Source of the DNA: Turneriella parva
GTDB taxonomy: Bacteria; Spirochaetota; Leptospiria; Turneriellales; Turneriellaceae
DNA: 42,133 bases
Assembly: GCA_020719945.1 (NCBI GenBank)
Contig: DYPL01000018.1
Location: forward strand, 1 to 42,133
Direction: 5' to 3'
Part shown: in pieces, positions 35,529 through 42,133 of the stretch
Position numbering within the stretch: the stretch's first letter is position 1
How the letters are laid out: each line of letters starts with the position of its first letter
Position numbers and translations under genes: made by a program
Notes under the pieces: model-generated
The model's database searches: none
Told to the model about the DNA's origin: nothing
What the model saw: the letters and a program-made list of their open reading frames with translations, nothing else

Positions 35529-36560
35529 ATGAAAAATCAAAAAATAATATTTCTCGACAGAGACGAAACTCTGAACCACGATCCAGGATATTTGCGCGAT
35601 GCTTCCCTGGTCCAACTCAAAGACACCGTTCCGGAAGGCCTTTCCCTTCTGCGCGAATTTGGATTCCGTTTTGTCGTTCTCACAAACCAGTCTGGCGTAG
35701 GTCGTGGAGTCATTTCTCCCCGCGAGCTGAGCGAAGTAAACGCCAGAATTTCAGAAATTCTTGGAGAGAATAATATTCATCTTGAAAAAATATACATCTG
35801 CCCGCATACGGAAAAAGATAACTGTAACTGCCGAAAACCGGCAGCCGGACTGTTGGAGCAGGCTATGCGGGAATTTAATGCAGATCCGGAACATTCCTAT
35901 CTCGTGGGAGACCGCATGCGCGATATTCTCCCCGGTGTCGGCACGGGAATAGAAGGCGTTCTGGTTCCAGGCCGGGAGACTGTGCCAGAAGAGCCAGCTC
36001 CCAATCTTATTTTTACAGCCGACAGCATGCTCGATGCTGCCGGCTACATACTGCAACGCGAATTTGAAAAAAAAACCGCTGAAAAGATTTTTTTCGCTGA
36101 ACAGAAGGACGCTATTCAAAGCAGAATGCAGGAGCTCAAGGCAAAGAACAAAAAAATTGTTTTTACCAACGGCGTTTTTGATATTCTGCACCCGGGCCAT
36201 GTCCAGTATCTGTACCAGGCCTCCCAGCTGGGAGATCATCTTGTATTAGGCCTCAATTCTGACGAGTCTGTGAAACGTCTCAAAGGCCCGGAAAGACCCG
36301 TAAATACTGCCCTTGATCGTGCGCTCGTTTTGGCCCGCTACAAGTTTATTAAGACAATTATAATTTTCTCCGACGATACGCCCGTAAAAACTCTGGAAAC
36401 GGTACGACCTGCCGTTCACGTAAAGGGGGGCGATTACATTGCCGAAAAACTCCCCGAGTATAAAACGGTGACAGAAAACGGAGGGAGAGTAATTATTCTG
36501 CCGTTCCGAAAAGGCTATTCCACTACTTCTGTAATTGAACGGATGAGACGACGGCAGTAA
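35529..36560 (+). CDS. GmhB-HldE(C) fusion: heptose phosphatase + ADP-heptose nucleotidyltransferase
   Basis: A 343-residue two-domain protein for ADP-heptose, a lipopolysaccharide core precursor. The N-terminal domain (1-175) matches GmhB, D,D-heptose 1,7-bisphosphate phosphatase: FLDRDETLNHDPGYLRD (D10, D12), LTNQSGVGRG, a zinc loop with C91, H93, C99 and C101, and YLVGDRMRD. The C-terminal domain (~205-343) matches the HldE/RfaE nucleotidyltransferase: VFTNGVFDILHPGHVQYL, LVLGLNSDESVKRLKGP, VHVKGGDY and GYSTTSVIERM. AAGGAG at 35516-35521 fixes the start. The HldE kinase domain is missing and must lie elsewhere. The 3' end overlaps the convergent xseA by 38 bp. Confidence 0.92.
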   Translation: MKNQKIIFLDRDETLNHDPGYLRDASLVQLKDTVPEGLSLLREFGFRFVVLTNQSGVGRGVISPRELSEVNARISEILGENNIHLEKIYICPHTEKDNCNCRKPAAGLLEQAMREFNADPEHSYLVGDRMRDILPGVGTGIEGVLVPGRETVPEEPAPNLIFTADSMLDAAGYILQREFEKKTAEKIFFAEQKDAIQSRMQELKAKNKKIVFTNGVFDILHPGHVQYLYQASQLGDHLVLGLNSDESVKRLKGPERPVNTALDRALVLARYKFIKTIIIFSDDTPVKTLETVRPAVHVKGGDYIAEKLPEYKTVTENGGRVIILPFRKGYSTTSVIERMRRRQ

Positions 36561-37869
36561 CCAGCCCATCCTGCATGCGAATGGAAATGGAATCCTCTGG
36601 TTTTAAATCCGCCGATTTAACGGCAATTTTGTCGCCAGCATATACGACAGCATAGCCGCGTTGCAGGGTTCCAAGCGGAGAAAAAGCAATAAACTTTTCG
36701 CTGATAATCGAAAGATCATTTTTCCACTGCTTCTGTTTGTGCCGCATGGCTTCGTCCAGACGGTTGCGGCCAAGTTCTGCCCGCCTGTTTTCAAGAAGGC
36801 GTTCCATGGAAGAGGAGGAATCCGGAATAGAATTCAGTCGTCCCTTTGCGTGCGACAGTACCAGCGAGAGGGAAGATCGCATGGCCTGCGCAACTCCATC
36901 GAGCCGCAGCGCAAAATTTTGAAAGAGTGCATACGGATCTGAGTAAATGGGGCGCGAAGAAAGCAATGAGAGCTTATCTCTCGTAGATCTAAATTTTTCT
37001 TCAATTTTAGCTTCTAAGAGGCGCCCGAGAATCTGGAGTCTGTCTTCGAACTCTGATATAGAGGGGAGAATTTTTTGAGCCCCCGCCGTAGGTGTCGCCG
37101 CAGCATAATCGGCAACGTCATCCGAAATGGGATGATCAATCTCGTGGCCAACGGCAGAAACAGTTGGAACGGGTAGCTCTGCAATAACGCGGGCAAGCTT
37201 TTCGTCGTCAAAGGCTAATAGATCTTCTGTACTGCCTCCACCGCGCCCAAACAAAATAACATCGACGCCCCACTCTGGTTTCGCAATTTCCTGCAAGGCA
37301 GAAATTAAACTTTCTGGAGCTCCCTCGCCCTGCACAGTCGCAGGTGCTATGACAATATCTATGTGGGGATAGCGCTGGGCTACCTGCTTGAGAATATCTT
37401 GGAGAGCAGCCGTTCCCAAACCGGTGACTATGCCCATTTTACGGGGAATTTTGGGGAGATCCCTGCGGCGGGCTGGATTGATCACCCCCTCATTAGCCAG
37501 TTGCTGGCGCAACTGCTGTATCCGCACTAACTGATCGCCAAGGCCCACTTTCGCTACGGAAGAAACGCGCAGGTTATATGTACCGTGAGGACCGTAGACG
37601 CTGATGGATCCTTGGGCAACAATTTCCAAGCCAACCGCAAGATGAAACGTGAGTCCCTTATGGAACGGAGAAAAAAAACTGCATTTCAGAATAGATTTTT
37701 CCGATGCAATCCCCTTGTCTTTCAGGGTAAAATAAATATGTCCCGAACCATGCTGTTTGTTGTACTGAACGATTTCGCCCTGTACCTGTATGTTCATAAG
37801 TTCCAGCGTACTCTCAAGGTTCGTCTTGACAATTGCTGTACATTGATTCACGCTAAGGGGTTTGGCCAC
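36523..37869 (-). CDS. xseA: Exodeoxyribonuclease VII large subunit
   Basis: The catalytic subunit of exonuclease VII degrades single-stranded DNA from both ends. The 448-residue protein starts with GTG 37869. It has an N-terminal OB fold (IQVQGEIVQYNKQHGSGHIY, FTLKDKG) and the catalytic core with PRKMGIVTGLGTAALQDIL, FGRGGGSTEDLLAFDDE, VSAVGHEIDHPISDDVAD and AATPTAGAQ. A long coiled coil follows, and the C-terminal end includes GYAVVYAGDK. Length is normal. The small subunit gene xseB, often adjacent, is not here. Its 3' end overlaps the GmhB-HldE gene on the other strand by 38 bp. Confidence 0.95.
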   Translation of the reverse strand: MAKPLSVNQCTAIVKTNLESTLELMNIQVQGEIVQYNKQHGSGHIYFTLKDKGIASEKSILKCSFFSPFHKGLTFHLAVGLEIVAQGSISVYGPHGTYNLRVSSVAKVGLGDQLVRIQQLRQQLANEGVINPARRRDLPKIPRKMGIVTGLGTAALQDILKQVAQRYPHIDIVIAPATVQGEGAPESLISALQEIAKPEWGVDVILFGRGGGSTEDLLAFDDEKLARVIAELPVPTVSAVGHEIDHPISDDVADYAAATPTAGAQKILPSISEFEDRLQILGRLLEAKIEEKFRSTRDKLSLLSSRPIYSDPYALFQNFALRLDGVAQAMRSSLSLVLSHAKGRLNSIPDSSSSMERLLENRRAELGRNRLDEAMRHKQKQWKNDLSIISEKFIAFSPLGTLQRGYAVVYAGDKIAVKSADLKPEDSISIRMQDGLVTAVVSSVQLQK

Positions 37870-37946
37870 AGATCAGGCTTATTCTTTCCGCTTTCGCGGC
37901 AAGGAATTTTTTACTTGCGGCCCGGGTTAGCCGATAATAATGCAAC

Positions 37947-39938
37947 ATGGACGCAACTTTGCAGCAGAACATTCTTGCGTTTGGAATAGAGGCAGATCTC
38001 GAAGAAGATATGTCGCATCTGCCTCCGTCCGAAGTCATTATCCTCGCAGATTCACTGCAACAGGCGCTGCGCGTAGGTGCCCGCGAAATTGAAGCCGATA
38101 TAGCAGAGCTCGATTATGAAATTCTCGAAAAAGGGAATTCCGGATTTCTGGGCATTGGCAGAATTCCCTACAAAGTAAGAATCACCAGAATGTTTTTGGC
38201 CGACCCATATTCTGACATTGAAGATCTCAACGTTTCCCTCACGGCTGCCGACATTGAAATGCGCGAAAGCCAGCATGCCGACGGCAAAGTCATCATCCGC
38301 GTCTATAAAAACGGCGTCTTCGTAAAATGCACACCTCCTCGCGGAGACGGCGTTCCTGCCACTATGGAAAGTGCGCTGAAGAAACTGGATAAAGCCGGAG
38401 TGCCCATTTTTGATCGCGGCATTTTGGAAAAAGAACTAAAAAAGCCAACGGGCGAACTCGTAAAAATAGGCAACTGGGTGCCACGCCAAGATGCAGATTC
38501 CTCTCTCACCGTCGAATTGTCTTCGGAAGAGATGGAAGCAATTGTCATTTTTACATCGCCTCGTCCCGGAGGCAGACATTTGCGCACAGCCGATGTTGTT
38601 CGCGCTCTCGAAAACGCGGGAGTCAAATACGGCATACAGGAAAAAGCCATTGAAAGAGCCCTCGAGAACGACCATTACGGGACGCCCATCCTTGCCGCCA
38701 AAGGAGACAGGGCAGATGACGGCAAAGACGCCTACATTGACTACAAAGTCAGAATTAACAAAAAGGTTGAGTTCAAGGAAGACGAACAGGGCCGCGTTGA
38801 CTTTCTGGCCAAAGAGATGGTGGAAAACGTCGTGCAGGGTCAAGTCCTTGCAGAGCTCATTCCGGCTCAATCCGGCAAGGAAGGTCGCACTCTCACCAAC
38901 CGCATCATCCCCGCCAAAAACGGCAAACCAATGGATCTTCAACCCGGAAACGGAACTATTCTATCGGACGACGGGCGGTTTCTACTCGCAGAAAAAAATG
39001 GCCAGGTCGTGTACAAGCAGGGCCGCCTGAATGTAGAAGAAGTTCTCACGATTACGGGCGATGTTGGTCTCGATACAGGAAACATTCTCTTCCTCGGTTC
39101 TGTAGTTATTCGTGGTTCCGTCGCAGACAACATGCAGGTGAAAGCTGCTGGAAATATTGAAATTGCAGGAAACGTTCAAAAATCACAGATCGAAGCAGAA
39201 GGGAACATTGTCGTGCGGGCTGGTATACAGGGAAGAGACGGAGCCCGCATTGAATCTACGACCGGTTCTCTTTTTGCAAAATTTATCCAGAATACATATG
39301 TCGTTGCAGAAAAAGATCTCAATGTTCAGGAAGGAATTCTGCATTCAAAAATATATGTAGGTGGAAAAATTATCGTAAATGGTAAGCGGGCACAGATTGT
39401 AGGTGGAGAAGTCATGGCTGGAGAATCCATACGAGTAAAACAGCTTGGTGCGCAGGCTTCTACTCCCACCCATGTCGTCGTTGGGACCAATCCCAAAATT
39501 GCCCAGCAGATTAAAGAGCTCGAAGCGTCTAAAGAAATAGCGCGCGGAACTCTTGACAAAGTGGAGCTCAACATACGCACTCTCACCATGCAGAAGTCTT
39601 CCATGGGTTCAACCTTTCCTCCAGAACGCGAAGAGCAGCTTCAGCAAATGCTCGAGAGACAGCGCAAAAACCAGGAGCGCGTTGCCGAGGCAGATACAGA
39701 AATTGCGCAACTCCGAGAGTATATGTCCATGCTATCTGAACAGGGAGCCGTACACGTAGAGAAAACTCTATTCCCGGGTGTGACAATCGAAATAAACGGA
39801 GCCGTGTTTGAAGTGAAAGATGAATTTTCCAATATTTCTCTCATAGAAGAAAATGGAAACATTAAAATTATTCCCTACGCAGAAGATGAAGAAGCTCTCA
39901 AGAAAGACTGGAAAAAACGTAGAGGTCAAAAAAAATAG
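37947..39938 (+). CDS. FapA/DUF342-family protein with Jag-type N-terminus
   Basis: The 663-residue protein has an N-terminal Jag-N-like segment (residues ~30-85, with LDYEILEKGNSGFLGIGRIP). A FapA/DUF342 region follows, including VVQGQVLAELIPAQSGKEGR and DVGLDTGNILFLGSVVIRGS. Its centre is a beta-helix of repeated short strands (IEIAGNVQKSQIEAEGNIVV), then a coiled coil at ~535-600 and a small C-terminal domain. FapA-type proteins are associated with flagellar assembly or polar localisation, but the function is poorly defined. The next gene starts ten bases after its stop, indicating an operon. Confidence 0.85.
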   Translation: MDATLQQNILAFGIEADLEEDMSHLPPSEVIILADSLQQALRVGAREIEADIAELDYEILEKGNSGFLGIGRIPYKVRITRMFLADPYSDIEDLNVSLTAADIEMRESQHADGKVIIRVYKNGVFVKCTPPRGDGVPATMESALKKLDKAGVPIFDRGILEKELKKPTGELVKIGNWVPRQDADSSLTVELSSEEMEAIVIFTSPRPGGRHLRTADVVRALENAGVKYGIQEKAIERALENDHYGTPILAAKGDRADDGKDAYIDYKVRINKKVEFKEDEQGRVDFLAKEMVENVVQGQVLAELIPAQSGKEGRTLTNRIIPAKNGKPMDLQPGNGTILSDDGRFLLAEKNGQVVYKQGRLNVEEVLTITGDVGLDTGNILFLGSVVIRGSVADNMQVKAAGNIEIAGNVQKSQIEAEGNIVVRAGIQGRDGARIESTTGSLFAKFIQNTYVVAEKDLNVQEGILHSKIYVGGKIIVNGKRAQIVGGEVMAGESIRVKQLGAQASTPTHVVVGTNPKIAQQIKELEASKEIARGTLDKVELNIRTLTMQKSSMGSTFPPEREEQLQQMLERQRKNQERVAEADTEIAQLREYMSMLSEQGAVHVEKTLFPGVTIEINGAVFEVKDEFSNISLIEENGNIKIIPYAEDEEALKKDWKKRRGQKK

Positions 39939-39947
39939 GGGTAAACC

Positions 39948-40319
39948 ATGTCCGTGAAACCACTCGATCTTCAGGTAAACATCAATGCTCTGCACAACAT
40001 AACGCGGCAGGAGGGAGAGAGAATGGCCCGCGAAACGGTGGACAGGCGAAACATGGACCACACCACAATAGCCGAAGCAAAACGCCAGAGTCAAGTTATA
40101 GAGGAATCTGCCGAGAGTGAATTTTCCTCTTTCATTAAAGATACAGAGGAACACTTCGCGCGCACCCGTGCAGAACAAAACGCCGAAGAGTTTACACGCC
40201 GCCACAGAAAAGACCTTAAAAAAAGAAAAAAAAACAGACCCTCAGAAAATGAGAATAAGGAAGAAACCGAGACAAAACTGCAACCACAGGAACCGGGTCA
40301 TTTTGACGGCTTTGCCTGA
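39948..40319 (+). CDS. Small charged protein downstream of FapA-type gene
   Basis: The 123-residue protein is very rich in Arg, Lys, Glu and Gln and mostly helical (EAKRQSQVIEESAESEFSSF, then RTRAEQNAEEFTRRHRKDLK). It has no signal peptide, membrane helix or known motif. It follows the FapA-type gene by nine bases and probably depends on the same transcript, so a shared process is likely. The last 22 bp overlap the 3' end of the convergent cca-type gene. Function unknown. Confidence 0.7.
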   Translation: MSVKPLDLQVNINALHNITRQEGERMARETVDRRNMDHTTIAEAKRQSQVIEESAESEFSSFIKDTEEHFARTRAEQNAEEFTRRHRKDLKKRKKNRPSENENKEETETKLQPQEPGHFDGFA

Positions 40320-41584
40320 GACAGTAAAAATTCTCGCGTATTGTTCGCCGGGTCCTGGTGCACGTAAGCAAGCAGCACGCGCAATCGATCTCCTACTTCT
40401 ACGCCCTTTATGCCCATGGCGAGCAAATCATTTCCATTTATGGCGAGATCCTTCACATAGATGGGATCTCTTTTTCTGAGTACGGCATATACTTCGCGAA
40501 ACAGTTTTTCTTTTTGTGCACATAAGCTCCCACCTGGATCGGAGTAGCAATGCCACCCGGCGACAAACCGCAACTGTCTGGCAATTTCTGATGCAGGCAG
40601 AGCAGATAATATTCTCCTGAGTTCTACCTTGCCCTCTGGATACTCTTTTCTAAAAGGAGACTGGAGCAGAGAAAGAGCAACCTTCATATCTCTGGCCGGA
40701 AAACGCAGTCTATGCATATTTTTTTTGGCAAAATCGATAGAGGATGTATCCCCTGAAAAATACTGTTCTGCGGCAAATAAATACGCCGCATATTCTCCCA
40801 TTCCCTTAATTCGCACACTGTTGAAAAGATTTTCCAGAAAGACAGCTGCTTCCTTGCCATGCAAATGCGGCATTTCCGGAAAAAAAACGGAAAACAGTCC
40901 CGTCTTCTCCATCAGGGAAAAAAAGCGGCCTCGAAATTTAGCGGGGATTGTCTTGCGCCACTCGTCAAAAAATCTTTCAATGGCAACCCTGCCCGCATTT
41001 TCTCTGCTCTCTCGAATGGCTTCTACAACCGAGTCATCCAGTTCAAATCCAAGGCGCGCACCAAACCGGCAAGCACGCACGGTTCGCAACCCGTCTTCCC
41101 GAAAACGTTCCAGAGGGTCTCCAATCGTCCGAATGATCCGCGATTCCAGATCTTTTAGTCCACCCGTGTAATCAAATACTTCTCCCGTGCCAGCCTGGAT
41201 GGCCATGCCGTTTATGGTAAAATCTCTGCGCAATACATCTTCTTTCAGAGACTTGCCAAAGTGGACGCTCGAAGGTCGCCTGCCGTCGAGATATTCGGTT
41301 TCCAGGCGGAACGTTGTAATTTCAATGGGAATCTTTTCAAAAGTAATGAGAACCGTACCAAACTCTTTGCCTACGGGAACAACGTGTCGAAACAGAGGTA
41401 TCACTTCGTCAGGCGTTGCATCCGTCGTAAAATCCACATCGGCGGGTCTTACCCCCAACAGCAGATCGCGTACAGAACCACCCACCATGTACGCGCGAAA
41501 TCCGGCCCGCGTAAGCGTGTCCTCCACGTGCAGAGCGGCCCTGTATTGTCGATCCGAGAGTATTCTTTGCAGTTCCAGCTTCAT
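40298..41584 (-). CDS. cca: CCA tRNA nucleotidyltransferase / poly(A) polymerase family
   Basis: A class II nucleotidyltransferase of 428 residues that adds CCA to tRNA 3' ends, or A tails to RNA. The head domain has YMVGGSVRDLLLG (33-44) and the catalytic acidic pair D49 and D51 (ADVDFTTDATPDEV). Next come TFRLETEYLDGRRP, VLRRDFTINGMAIQ and DPLERFREDGLRTVRACRFG. The C-terminal half is helical. CCA-adding enzymes and PcnB are hard to tell apart by eye. The tRNA-Phe gene here lacks an encoded CCA, which fits a need for the activity. It overlaps the upstream YqaA-type gene by 4 bp (ATGA). Confidence 0.88.
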   Translation of the reverse strand: MKLELQRILSDRQYRAALHVEDTLTRAGFRAYMVGGSVRDLLLGVRPADVDFTTDATPDEVIPLFRHVVPVGKEFGTVLITFEKIPIEITTFRLETEYLDGRRPSSVHFGKSLKEDVLRRDFTINGMAIQAGTGEVFDYTGGLKDLESRIIRTIGDPLERFREDGLRTVRACRFGARLGFELDDSVVEAIRESRENAGRVAIERFFDEWRKTIPAKFRGRFFSLMEKTGLFSVFFPEMPHLHGKEAAVFLENLFNSVRIKGMGEYAAYLFAAEQYFSGDTSSIDFAKKNMHRLRFPARDMKVALSLLQSPFRKEYPEGKVELRRILSALPASEIARQLRFVAGWHCYSDPGGSLCAQKEKLFREVYAVLRKRDPIYVKDLAINGNDLLAMGIKGVEVGDRLRVLLAYVHQDPANNTREFLLSQAKPSK

Positions 41585-41982
41585 GTCAGTAAATCCACGC
41601 CTATCAGTAAAATGGCATAGCGAATAATTTTTCCCGCACTCATCCAGAAAAGAAAAAAGCGCCAGTCCATTTTTATTATTCCGGCTGCAAGCGTAAGTGC
41701 ATCTCCAATCACGGGAAGAAAAGAGAAAAACAGCACGGGGCTGCCATATTGTCGAACGAAAGACAGTGCTCCGGTGGGTATTTTTTTATACGCCAGAAGT
41801 CGTCCGGCCATATAGTTTGTCCCCGCGCCAAGAATATTTCCTAAGGACGCAAAGAAAAGGACAAACGCAAAAGATTTTCCCTGCAGATACAGGTAAATGG
41901 CAACGGACTCCGAAGTTCCGGGAATGGGCAGGAGTGCTGCGCTCAGCAATCCTGCGGTGAAAAGTGATATGGCTTCTGTCAC
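41581..41982 (-). CDS. YqaA-type membrane protein (DedA/SNARE-associated family)
   Basis: A 133-residue inner-membrane protein with about four hydrophobic helices. From GTG 41982 it reads VTEAISLFTAGLLSAALLPI, which aligns with the start of E. coli YqaA. Later blocks (ASLGNILGAGTNYMAGR, FLPVIGDALTLAAGI, MSAGKIIRYAILL) fit the DedA-related YqaA group, inferred to act in membrane lipid homeostasis. TTG codons at 42009 and 42015 could extend it by up to 11 residues, without a ribosome site. It overlaps cca by four bases, so the two form an operon downstream of tRNA-Phe. Confidence 0.82.
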   Translation of the reverse strand: MTEAISLFTAGLLSAALLPIPGTSESVAIYLYLQGKSFAFVLFFASLGNILGAGTNYMAGRLLAYKKIPTGALSFVRQYGSPVLFFSFLPVIGDALTLAAGIIKMDWRFFLFWMSAGKIIRYAILLIGVDLLT

Positions 41983-42032
41983 GGAACAATTCTGGATAGG
42001 GATATTCAAGCACAAGGTCCACAGATTCTATG

Positions 42033-42105
42033 TAGCCAGAGAGGGAATCGAACCCCCGACACAAGGATTTTCAGTCCTTTGCTCTACCGACTGAGCTATC
42101 TGGCC
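42033..42105 (-). tRNA. tRNA-Phe (GAA)
   Basis: On the minus strand this is a complete 73-nt cloverleaf. It has a 7-bp acceptor stem, a D arm (GCTC...GAGC), an anticodon stem AAGGA/TCCTT with loop CTGAAAA giving anticodon GAA, and a T arm with TTCGATT. CCA is not encoded. The first acceptor pair is G1-U72. Confidence 0.95.
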
Positions 42106-42133
42106 GTGAGCTTACGCTCTGTAGCCAGTTCCG

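Noticed and set aside
42106-42133. Second tRNA gene at the right edge
   Set aside because: GTAGCCAGTTCCG could be the 3' end of another tRNA, but only 28 bp remain and no arm can be confirmed.

Overview
This 42 kb window is a bacterial chromosome segment of roughly 50% GC, dense in housekeeping genes, with no prophage, insertion sequence or CRISPR array. Several traits point to a spirochaete of the Leptospirales type or a relative: a plant/plastid-type ferredoxin-NADP+ reductase like the one known from Leptospira, a FapA/DUF342 protein with a Jag-type N-terminus, an SpoIIE-type phosphatase with a membrane sensor and a TPR tail, lipopolysaccharide precursor genes (KdsC-like phosphatase and a heptose phosphatase/nucleotidyltransferase fusion), and several small proteins that look lineage-specific. 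The assignment is an inference from gene content.

Layout. 1-5.7 kb: a TPR membrane protein running in from the left edge, an Lrp/AsnC regulator and a small helical protein bracketed by inverted copies of a dispersed repeat, threonine synthase (minus strand), a small acidic ORF and a 4Fe-4S ferredoxin ended by a clear terminator. 5.9-10.9 kb (minus strand): yqeY-gspD-gspE-gspF, tightly coupled, without a pseudopilin gene. 11-15.3 kb: a basic protein of unknown role behind an AT-rich leader, then murI and argH (minus), a repeat cluster, and ttcA. 15.4-22.1 kb: a structured convergent gap, the gltB-gltD glutamate synthase operon (minus), and an apparently frameshifted small winged-helix gene. 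22.2-29.0 kb (plus): aconitase, a GT4 glycosyltransferase, FNR, a 376-bp gap, and an NSS sodium symporter with an enlarged loop. 29.2-32.8 kb: the SpoIIE/HAMP/TPR sensor phosphatase and a KdsC-like phosphatase. 32.8-36.6 kb: rmuC and a small helical protein (minus), a zinc-ribbon peptide, a fructosamine-kinase-like kinase and the GmhB-HldE fusion (plus). 36.5-42.1 kb: xseA (minus), fapA and a small charged protein (plus), the CCA/poly(A) nucleotidyltransferase and a YqaA-type membrane protein (minus), and tRNA-Phe (minus).

How they fit together. Nitrogen assimilation and amino-acid synthesis (gltBD, thrC, argH), electron transfer (ferredoxin, FNR), wall and outer-membrane synthesis (murI, kdsC-like, gmhB-hldE, GT4), protein export (gspDEF) and RNA/DNA maintenance (ttcA, cca, xseA, rmuC) are all represented, mostly as short operons.

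The least ordinary signals are non-coding or structural. There is a dispersed repeat family (five sites) whose copies bracket two genes and supply stop codons to two small genes. There is a twin hairpin repeat upstream of two plus-strand genes, a small regulator broken at an A6 tract, and a hairpin-rich gap between ttcA and gltD. I did not find a clearly new multi-gene defence or biosynthetic system.
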